Below are positions 19,029 through 25,427 of a DNA stretch of 64,000 nucleotides, piece after piece; position 1 is the first letter of the stretch; every line of letters starts with the position of its first letter. Source of the DNA: CALBPI01 sp039821645 (GTDB lineage Bacteria > Pseudomonadota > Gammaproteobacteria > Steroidobacterales > Woeseiaceae); contig JBCBNU010000002.1 in the NCBI GenBank assembly GCA_039821645.1, forward strand, positions 66,845-130,844, read 5' to 3'. Under the pieces are notes generated by a model. That model saw nothing but the letters and a program-made list of their open reading frames with translations. It was not told where the DNA came from and made no database searches. The position numbers and the translations under genes were made by a program.

Positions 19029-19742
19029 ATGACGACCCTCCATATAAGGTGTGTGCTTTGCGCATTGATCAGCAGCTTGCTCGCTGAACCTGTCATCGCC
19101 AACGCTGAATCGAGCTGGCATCCGGTCGAAGACATCGCGCGCGCTGCCGAACGACGCATCGCGGCAGACCGTGGGCTGGATACCTCTGGCTCAAGCGCGA
19201 AGGCAGATCGGCTGGACAGCAACCTGCGAGTCGGGCGTTGCGATGAACCGCTCGTCACGCGATATCCCGGGCCTACTGATGGCCCCAGAGTGACGGTCGG
19301 CGTGAGTTGCCGAAGCAACCAGCAATGGCAGGTCTATGTCTCAGTGCGGACAATCGCGTGGCAACCCATTGTAGTGCTGGGCGGCCATTTTTCTCGCGGT
19401 CACCGCCTGACTGCCACCGATTTGCGTCTGAGGCGCGTCGATATTTCGACGATGTCTCTCGGCTATTTCGCTGACCCTAATATGGTAGTCGGTCGGACTC
19501 TGACTCGTTCGCTGCCCGAGGGCAGCGTCGTCACGCCCGCAGCGGTTAGCGACCGAACCGATGTTCATAAAGGGCAGACCGTCACGCTAATCGCCTCTAT
19601 TCGCGGCGCAAGAATCAAGATGAGTGGCGAGGCGCTGGAGGACGGTGCGATCGGACAGCGTGTACGGGTACGCAATCAAAGTTCCGGGCGTACGGTCGAA
19701 GGGACCATCCAGCCCGGCGGCGACGTTCTGATCTCACCCTGA
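19029..19742 (+). CDS. flgA: P-ring assembly chaperone FlgA
   Basis: Periplasmic chaperone needed to assemble the FlgI P-ring. Length 237 residues with an N-terminal Sec signal (TTLHIRCVLCALISSLLAEP). The C-terminal SAF domain is clear: RGHRLTATDLRLRRVDIS, LPEGSVVTPAAV, KGQTVTLIASIRGARIKMSG and IGQRVRVRNQSSGRTVEGTI. It precedes flgM by about 100 bases and diverges from flgB under its own sigma54 promoter. Confidence 0.94.
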   Translation: MTTLHIRCVLCALISSLLAEPVIANAESSWHPVEDIARAAERRIAADRGLDTSGSSAKADRLDSNLRVGRCDEPLVTRYPGPTDGPRVTVGVSCRSNQQWQVYVSVRTIAWQPIVVLGGHFSRGHRLTATDLRLRRVDISTMSLGYFADPNMVVGRTLTRSLPEGSVVTPAAVSDRTDVHKGQTVTLIASIRGARIKMSGEALEDGAIGQRVRVRNQSSGRTVEGTIQPGGDVLISP

Positions 19743-19786
19743 CCACCGACTGCGTCACATTCACCGTTTTTTTTCATGTTTCGGGC

Positions 19787-19813
19787 TAAAGTTAACGTCT
19801 GTGTCGCCGCTAG
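19787..19813 (+). promoter_or_regulatory. Sigma28 promoter of flgMN
   Basis: TAAA, exactly 15 bases, then GCCGCTAG (six of eight to GCCGATAA). It lies 28 to 54 bases before flgM. A sigma28 promoter on flgM is the known feedback arrangement in enterics and polar flagellates. Its GCCGCTA core is shared with the two promoters at 23537 and 23630. Confidence 0.75.
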
Positions 19814-19840
19814 CTGGGGCACAGAGGGATAACTTTTTGG

Positions 19841-20167
19841 ATGATTAAGATTATGTCTAACGAAATCGATGGAGTGAACACCGGCGTTCTGCCGAAGATC
19901 GCTGACGTCGGCAGCAATCGACGAGTCGGTAGCGAGACCCCGGCCGAGCAGCAAGGCGAAGCGCCGAATGCACGCCCTGCCGAAACCGTCGCGCTGACCG
20001 ACAACGCCAAGTTGCTCGCACGGATCGAAGACGCGGTTGCCGAGGCACCAGATGTTGATGCAGCGCGTGTTGATGCGATCAAGGCTTCCATACAAGACGG
20101 TAGCTACGAAATCGACGACCGTCAGATTGCCGATAAGATTCTTCGCAGTGACGTAGAGCGCGGTTAA
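19841..20167 (+). CDS. flgM: Anti-sigma28 factor FlgM
   Basis: Binds sigma28 (FliA) in the cytoplasm until the finished hook exports it, releasing late genes. About 108 residues (104 if the ATG at 19853 is used). The disordered N-terminal half is Pro/Glu/Ala-rich. The C-terminal sigma-binding helices are typical: ALTDNAKLLARIEDAVAEAP, VDAARVDAIKASIQDGSYEI and RQIADKIL. It is six bases upstream of flgN. Confidence 0.92.
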   Translation: MIKIMSNEIDGVNTGVLPKIADVGSNRRVGSETPAEQQGEAPNARPAETVALTDNAKLLARIEDAVAEAPDVDAARVDAIKASIQDGSYEIDDRQIADKILRSDVERG

Positions 20168-20172
20168 GACAA

Positions 20173-20667
20173 ATGAGCACTGAAGGCATCAAACGCTTTG
20201 ACCGTATCCTCGCGCTGCTGAATGAGACGCAGCGCGCCGCGGAGCGCTTGTTGAATGCCTTGTATGACGAGCGCAATGCACTTCGTGATGACGATAGCGA
20301 TGCACTGAGCAGCTGTGTTTCACGCAAGAAAATGCATCTGGATGCGCTTGAGAAACTCGGTCACTCGCGTCAGGCAATGCTGGCCGCAGACGACGTGGAA
20401 GACACTATGCAAGGCATGACCTCGTACGTTCGCCGCAATGACCGTGATGGCGCGTTGGAGGCTGTGTGGTCCAAAGTCATCGCCCTGCTCTCGGAATGCC
20501 GCGAAGCCAATAACGGTAACGGCATTATCATCGCTTCGCAGCAGAAGCAGAAACAGGAAGCGCTCCGCGTGATGCGTGGCCAAGACGGAACCTCTGATAC
20601 AGAGACTTACAATCCGGACGGCAAAGCAGACACCACGGGGCAGTATCGGGCGCTGGCGGAAGTCTAG
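20173..20667 (+). CDS. flgN: Flagellar chaperone FlgN
   Basis: Cytoplasmic export chaperone for the junction proteins FlgK and FlgL. Length 164 residues, an extended helical protein with the family region ALYDERNALRDDDSDALSSC and SRKKMHLDALEKLG. The tail is rich in Gln/Lys. The gene pair flgM-flgN is standard. Confidence 0.88.
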   Translation: MSTEGIKRFDRILALLNETQRAAERLLNALYDERNALRDDDSDALSSCVSRKKMHLDALEKLGHSRQAMLAADDVEDTMQGMTSYVRRNDRDGALEAVWSKVIALLSECREANNGNGIIIASQQKQKQEALRVMRGQDGTSDTETYNPDGKADTTGQYRALAEV

Positions 20668-20718
20668 ACGCAACGCAGGAACGGCCAGGATGCCAGGTTT
20701 AATGACAAGGAGTCAGCA

Positions 20719-20922
20719 ATGCTGATCGTCAGCCGCCGCAATGCAGAATCGATTCTCATCGAACCCGCTGCTGATGTGGATCCGAATACCCCTCTGCGGG
20801 AAATCTTCGGTGATGGCCCGATCGAGATAACCGTGTTTTCGGGCGCCGGACACCGCGTAAAGATGGGCGTCGACGCCCCTCGAGCACTCACAATCTGGCG
20901 TAAAGAGCCCGAGAATTCTTGA
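20719..20922 (+). CDS. CsrA-family RNA-binding protein with an insertion, RsmN/RsmF type
   Basis: Small post-transcriptional regulator of the CsrA fold, 67 residues. It starts with beta1 MLIVSRR (consensus MLILTRR), then AESILI, and ends with IEITVFSGAGHRVKMGVDAP and ALTIWRKE, in which the arginine equivalent to CsrA Arg44 is retained. Between beta2 and beta3 lies an extra segment of about 18 residues (PAADVDPNTPLREIFGDG) that looks helical. Pseudomonas RsmN/RsmF has its helix at exactly this place, not at the C-terminus. There is a clear AGGAG before the ATG. It is last in the flgA-flgM-flgN series. Targets are unknown; flagellar mRNAs are a reasonable guess from context. Confidence 0.85.
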   Translation: MLIVSRRNAESILIEPAADVDPNTPLREIFGDGPIEITVFSGAGHRVKMGVDAPRALTIWRKEPENS

Positions 20923-21007
20923 CAAGCTCGTAGACGCAGACGCGCTTGGCATTGCCCTGACGCAGACCCCGCCAACAGCCAATCGAAGGCGTTTCCAGCA
21001 TTATTTT

Positions 21008-21757
21008 CTAGACAATCCGAAGCTTCGGTGCGGACTGCGAGTCGAGTGGTTCGATCGCCGGGCGACGATCGTCCTGCGTTGCCGTCATATGAGCCGGAAG
21101 CACGATCACCGCGGACAGACCAGTACCGCCTGCCCGGAATTGCAGCTGGGCACCCATAGCTTCAAGCTCACGCGAGATAATCGACAGCCCCAGACCGGCC
21201 GATTTCCCGTTAGTTGACAGTTTGACGAACGGTTGCGCGATCTTGGTCAACATCCCGTCAGGCACACCTGCGCCGTTATCGCGCACGACGATCAACGTGC
21301 CCGCACCCATTGCGGCTGATGACTCGATATGAATCTGCAGTGTCGATGGGCTCGGGTGGTGCGTAATCGCATTGCGAAACAACTCGTCGAGAACCATACG
21401 CATGGCCGACAAATCGGCCACGATTTGATCCTGCGCAACCGAAATTACCAATTCCGCACTCGGATTCACGTTCTGCTTCCTGAACACAATTTCGGCTAGC
21501 TCAGTCAGACTGAATTGCTCTGGAGTGACATGCCGCTGTCCTGCACGGCAGTAACGTATCAAGTCATTAACGAATCGATCCATCCCCGCCAAACGCAGAT
21601 CGAGCATTCCGAGCGCGTGCATCGCGGCATCAGGATTGTCCCTCAAGAGGTCTTCCCTGACGTATGCCGACAGCTGGCGTGCAGAACGAAGCAATGACGC
21701 GTAGTCCTGCGACAACGCTCGCGCGAAAACCTGTCGTTGTGAATCTTCTTCGATCAT
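21008..21757 (-). CDS. GHKL ATPase (histidine-kinase-like) with the phosphoacceptor His replaced by Gln
   Basis: Soluble 249-residue protein in two parts: a helical dimerisation-like region (1-75) and a GHKL ATPase (about 85-225). The ATPase has N-box ELFRNAITHH (Asn129), G1 RDNGAGVPDG, F-box AQPFVKL and G2 SAGLGLSII. The helical part, FARALSQDYASLLRSARQLS, resembles the phytochrome-type H-box (usually SHDL), but Gln17 stands where the acceptor His belongs; the only other His nearby is His47. It should therefore not autophosphorylate normally. Its ATG overlaps the stop of the upstream REC-GGDEF-EAL gene (ATGA), so the two are one translation-coupled unit under the sigma28 promoter at 23537. 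Role unknown; ATP-dependent control of that partner is an inference. Confidence 0.85.
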   Translation of the reverse strand: MIEEDSQRQVFARALSQDYASLLRSARQLSAYVREDLLRDNPDAAMHALGMLDLRLAGMDRFVNDLIRYCRAGQRHVTPEQFSLTELAEIVFRKQNVNPSAELVISVAQDQIVADLSAMRMVLDELFRNAITHHPSPSTLQIHIESSAAMGAGTLIVVRDNGAGVPDGMLTKIAQPFVKLSTNGKSAGLGLSIISRELEAMGAQLQFRAGGTGLSAVIVLPAHMTATQDDRRPAIEPLDSQSAPKLRIV

Positions 21758-23487
21758 TGATGCCCTTGGTCGCTGATGGCTGGCAACGCACGCAGAATGC
21801 CCGTCACGGTCTGTTTTCGGTCATCCAAAAAGTATTTGCGAACGGATACCGCATCCATAGGCGCGCCATAATATCCACCTTGCACTGAGTCACACCCAAT
21901 CGCTTTGAGTAGGCGCAACTGATCCTCAGTCTCAACGCCGATTGCACTTACGCCCAGCTCAAGATTGTGGGCGAGGTTGACGATCGATTTAACGATTGCA
22001 AACGAACGCTTGCGATCGAGCGCACCCACGAATTCTCTGGCGATACACAGGCCGTCCAATGGGAATTCATTCAGCATACCCATCGTCGAATAACCGGTCC
22101 CGAAATCATTCAGCCAAACCTGAACACCCGCCTTGCGCAACTCAGCTAACGCTTCTCGCGTTTCGCCGTATTCGGCGCGCAGAACAGACTCGGTAAGTTC
22201 GAAACGCAACAGTCCCGGGTTGACGCCGGTACGGTTGAACAGCCGGTTCATTGCTTCTACAAGATCGGTGCGCAGTACCTGAGATGCAGAGACATTTACC
22301 GACACCGGTACGACGTCCAACTGGTCGTCGGTCCATGTCACGATGTCACTAGTTACCCGTTGAATCACAAGGTCATCGATAGCGGAAATCATGCCGTTCT
22401 CTTCAGCGAAGGGAACAAAAGCTTCCGGCCCAAGGACACCGCGACGTGGATGACGCCAACGCACTAGCGCTTCAAGGCCGACCAAACGATGGGTTCGCGC
22501 GCAGGCCTTAGGCTGGTACTGGACTACGAATTGTTCATTGGCGATCGCATCGGACAACTCACGCAGCATGGCGTTGCGTGCTTCGGCGCTTTTGTTGAGT
22601 TCCGGCGAATAGAACATGATGTTGTTACGACCATTGCGCTTGGCCTGATACATCGCAATATCGGACCTGGTCAGAAGTTCTTCGGTATCACTCGCATCAT
22701 GTGGGTACATCGAAATACCGATACTTGCGCCGATCGTGACGGAGTGCCCACCCAGAACAAAAGGCATCTGTAATGCTTCGAGAATTTTGGCAGCAACGAT
22801 TTCGGCGTCATAGGGGCTATTGAGAGACTCTGCAAGAATCGCAAACTCATCACCGCCGAGGCGTCCGACCAGATCACCAGTGCGCACACATGAGCGGAAT
22901 CGCATCGCAGCCTGAGTTAGTAGCTCATCACCCGCGTGGTGACCGAGCGTATCGTTGATCTCCTTGAATTCGTCAAGATCAATGAACAACAGCGCCATCA
23001 GCTCACCGCTGCGCTCGGCATGTCCGACCGCCTTCAGGAGCTGCCGATTGAATCGCTGTCGATTCGACAAGCGGGTCAGCTGATCGAAATCTGCAAGATC
23101 GCGAAGGCGCTGCTCGCCCTTCTTGCGTTCAATCGCGTAGCGTAAGGTACGCACAAATGGCGCGCCTACGGAATCGCCTTTAGCGATAAAGTCTTCGACA
23201 CCTAACCTGGCCGCTGACAGCGCCATCTGTTCACGATCATCGCCGCTGAGCACAATGATTGGCATCGTCTCGTCGACTCGCTGCAAGTCCTTTATGGAAC
23301 TCAGGCCGTGACTATCGGGCAACGTAAGATCCAGCAACGTGATATCGAAAGTACCTCTATCGATCTTCTCGACCGCTTCCTGCAGTGTTTCGACCGAGGT
23401 CACGTTTATGTTGCTGTCAACGCGTTGAAGGGACATCGTCACCATCTCCGCATCGGCTGCATTGTCTTCGACGACAAGTACGTGCAT
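21754..23487 (-). CDS. Response regulator with GGDEF domain and a degenerate EAL domain
   Basis: Cyclic-di-GMP signalling protein, 577 residues: receiver (1-120, Asp53 in LLDL), GGDEF domain (about 130-290, motif GGDEF at 211-215, I-site RTGD at 202-205) and EAL domain (about 310-555). The EAL motif itself is kept (Glu339-Ala-Leu), but three later catalytic motifs are altered: DDFG is NDFG (460), the KID triad is CIA (481-483) and AEGVE is AIGVE (515-519). So the expected activity is diguanylate cyclase, with the EAL part at most binding ligand. The start at 23487 is fixed by AAGGA eight bases upstream and by the receiver fold. First gene of a pair with 21008-21757. Confidence 0.92.
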   Translation of the reverse strand: MHVLVVEDNAADAEMVTMSLQRVDSNINVTSVETLQEAVEKIDRGTFDITLLDLTLPDSHGLSSIKDLQRVDETMPIIVLSGDDREQMALSAARLGVEDFIAKGDSVGAPFVRTLRYAIERKKGEQRLRDLADFDQLTRLSNRQRFNRQLLKAVGHAERSGELMALLFIDLDEFKEINDTLGHHAGDELLTQAAMRFRSCVRTGDLVGRLGGDEFAILAESLNSPYDAEIVAAKILEALQMPFVLGGHSVTIGASIGISMYPHDASDTEELLTRSDIAMYQAKRNGRNNIMFYSPELNKSAEARNAMLRELSDAIANEQFVVQYQPKACARTHRLVGLEALVRWRHPRRGVLGPEAFVPFAEENGMISAIDDLVIQRVTSDIVTWTDDQLDVVPVSVNVSASQVLRTDLVEAMNRLFNRTGVNPGLLRFELTESVLRAEYGETREALAELRKAGVQVWLNDFGTGYSTMGMLNEFPLDGLCIAREFVGALDRKRSFAIVKSIVNLAHNLELGVSAIGVETEDQLRLLKAIGCDSVQGGYYGAPMDAVSVRKYFLDDRKQTVTGILRALPAISDQGHQ

Positions 23488-23536
23488 ATCCAATTCCTTT
23501 TGTCGTTTCGATGCGTTCTCGACACACCGAATAGTA

Positions 23537-23563
23537 TTAGCGGCGCGCACCTACACGGCTTTA
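23537..23563 (-). promoter_or_regulatory. Sigma28 promoter of the REC-GGDEF-EAL operon
   Basis: Minus strand: TAAA, exactly 15 bases, then GCCGCTAA, seven of eight to the -10 consensus GCCGATAA. The predicted leader to the ATG at 23487 is about 43 bases. This is the closest -10 match of the four sigma28 candidates in the window. Confidence 0.75.
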
Positions 23564-23588
23564 GTAAGGCGGGCTCGCAATAGCGTTA

Positions 23589-23607
23589 TGTCACATCCGT
23601 TGTGACA
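23589..23607. repeat. Perfect inverted repeat between the two divergent sigma28 promoters
   Basis: TGTCACA-TCCGT-TGTGACA: two 7-base arms, 5-base spacer, arms perfect. It lies 25 bases from the left -35 box and 22 bases from the right one, so it is nearly centred. The shape is that of an operator for a dimeric regulator. The owner is unknown; it is not a FleQ (GTCAAT..ATTGAC) or standard CRP site. Confidence 0.55.
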
Positions 23608-23629
23608 CCACTTCTGGAGACTAAACGAT

Positions 23630-23656
23630 TAAAGCGGGGTTTGGGAGTGCCGCTAT
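23630..23656 (+). promoter_or_regulatory. Sigma28 promoter of the HATPase-REC-Hpt operon
   Basis: Plus strand: TAAA, exactly 15 bases, then GCCGCTAT (six of eight to consensus). Transcription would start near 23663, which coincides with the first possible ATG of the gene, so the message is either leaderless or uses a later start (GTG at 23723). Confidence 0.7.
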
Positions 23657-23662
23657 ATCACA

Positions 23663-25426
23663 ATGATGGATATAAGAAACCGGGGCAATTTCGCCACCGT
23701 GGAGAAAAGGGGCAACATACCCGTGGTCACTCAATCGCTTCGCAGTGTTGTGGAATCAACTGTCGAACTCGCTGCGCCGCGGGCATCTGAAGCAGGATTG
23801 AGCCTGCACTGCCATATGGACTCACAATGCGAACGTGTGGTGAACTTCGATGCATGGTGTGTCAGCCAGCTACTGTCCAATCTACTAAGCAACGCACTGA
23901 GCTACACCCCGAAGGGTTGTGTTCGCGTTTATGCAAGCTGCGAGTTAGACGATGGGCAGAACCGATTCGAGCTGCGTGTGGAGGACACCGGGCCCGGAAT
24001 CGCACCCGAGATACTCGATGTCGTGTTCACGTTGCCGGATCAGCGCGAGTCATTGGAGCGTGCCGAGCGTGTCGGCTTCGGACTGGTCATCGCACGCCAA
24101 TTGTGCGACATGCTCAATGCACAACTCACCATTGAGCAACCCGACACGGGAGGCACTGTCGCGCGCGTACACGGTGTGCTTGGTAGTTCGGATACCACAA
24201 TCCGCGCAGACAGAGCGCTACCGGAGGCATTGCGCGACTCTTACGCACTGATCATCGATAGTGATGTGGCCGCACGCCGTCTACTCGAAGCCCGTTTAAG
24301 GTCGTGGGGCATCAGCGTCAACACGGCGTTGGATATTCCTTCCGGAATTACTGAGCTGCGAACAGCCGTGCAAGAGGGTCGCAGCATCGGCATGGTGTTT
24401 GTGAGCGCCGAGGTCGCCAAGCCAGCGCTGGCCACCTTTATCGAGATGCTGCGCAACGCAGAGGAGTTCGCCGACATTCTGTTGGTCATGCTCGCGCCTG
24501 ACGACAACGGCAGTCAGCCCTCAACGCTGTCCGATCCGATTGCTAACACAACGCTCAGCAAACCGATTCACCCCTCAGCACTCTTCGACTGCATTACACG
24601 GCACCCTCAGGTGAAGGCACGCATGGAGAGCACTGAAGATTCCGCGAGAGACCCTGACTTCCGACGCGTTCTCTTGGTGGAAGACAATATCGTGAATCAA
24701 TGCGTCGCCACCGAGATTCTCAAACGAATTGGGGTTCAGGTGCAAATTGCCAACCATGGCGGTGAGGCACTCGAATTGCTTCAGCAACAATCATTCGACT
24801 TCGTCTTCATGGACTGTCAGATGCCGGAGATGGACGGTTTCGAGGCGACACGCCGAATCCGCCAGACGGCCGAGCTCGAATCGCTGCCGGTCGTCGCTTT
24901 GACCGCCAATGCGCTTTCGGGAGACCGTCAACGGTGCCTGGACGCAGGGATGAGCGACTACCTCACGAAACCATTCACCAAAGAACAGCTTGAGACTATG
25001 CTGGACAAGTGGATTCGGTCGACGGATGGCATCAATGTCTCGGCAACCTACAGCGATGTTGTATACGTCGAGTTGATCGATGACGCTGCATTGGACCAGA
25101 TTCGCATGCTCGACGATGATGGCGACAGCACCATCTTCGATGAAATTCTGGACGAATATTTTGTGTCATCCGAACGCCTTGTCGGGCGTATTCGCGATGC
25201 ATTGGATAATGGCGACGCCGCCGAAGCGGGACGCTGTGCACATGCACTCAAGTCCAGCAGCGCGGCAGTCGGCCTTGCTCACTTCGCCAGTCAGTGCGCA
25301 GAGCTCGAGCAGCTGGCGCGTGACGACGATCCGAGCGCGATGCGCAGCCTGTGGGCAAACGCAGATCGTACCTTCGAGCGTTCAACAGCCGCTTTGGCAG
25401 AACGGCGCACCAAGCAAGTCGCCTGA
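23663..25426 (+). CDS. Hybrid histidine-kinase-like protein HATPase-REC-REC-Hpt without a HisKA domain
   Basis: Resembles the C-terminal half of BarA-type hybrid kinases. Order (587-residue form): GHKL ATPase 25-175 (N-box NLLSNALSY, G1 VEDTGPGIAP, G2 VGFGLVIA), a degenerate receiver 192-310 (acceptor replaced by Ser248 in FVSAE, Lys300 kept), a canonical receiver 335-450 (Asp384 in FMDCQMPEMDG, KPF at 436) and an Hpt domain 470-580 (His527 in AHALKSSSAAVGL). Membrane, HAMP and HisKA parts are absent, and the upstream gap is too short to hold them. The sigma28 promoter ends seven bases before the ATG, so the true start may be GTG at 23723 (after AAGGGG). One base separates it from the next gene. 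It looks like a phosphotransfer hub fed by another kinase. Confidence 0.85.
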   Translation: MMDIRNRGNFATVEKRGNIPVVTQSLRSVVESTVELAAPRASEAGLSLHCHMDSQCERVVNFDAWCVSQLLSNLLSNALSYTPKGCVRVYASCELDDGQNRFELRVEDTGPGIAPEILDVVFTLPDQRESLERAERVGFGLVIARQLCDMLNAQLTIEQPDTGGTVARVHGVLGSSDTTIRADRALPEALRDSYALIIDSDVAARRLLEARLRSWGISVNTALDIPSGITELRTAVQEGRSIGMVFVSAEVAKPALATFIEMLRNAEEFADILLVMLAPDDNGSQPSTLSDPIANTTLSKPIHPSALFDCITRHPQVKARMESTEDSARDPDFRRVLLVEDNIVNQCVATEILKRIGVQVQIANHGGEALELLQQQSFDFVFMDCQMPEMDGFEATRRIRQTAELESLPVVALTANALSGDRQRCLDAGMSDYLTKPFTKEQLETMLDKWIRSTDGINVSATYSDVVYVELIDDAALDQIRMLDDDGDSTIFDEILDEYFVSSERLVGRIRDALDNGDAAEAGRCAHALKSSSAAVGLAHFASQCAELEQLARDDDPSAMRSLWANADRTFERSTAALAERRTKQVA

Positions 25427-25427
25427 T

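Noticed and set aside
20110..20136. Perfect GCCGATAA -10 match inside flgM
   Set aside because: No TAAA lies 15 bases upstream, and it is within coding sequence in which these codons are explained by the FlgM helix.
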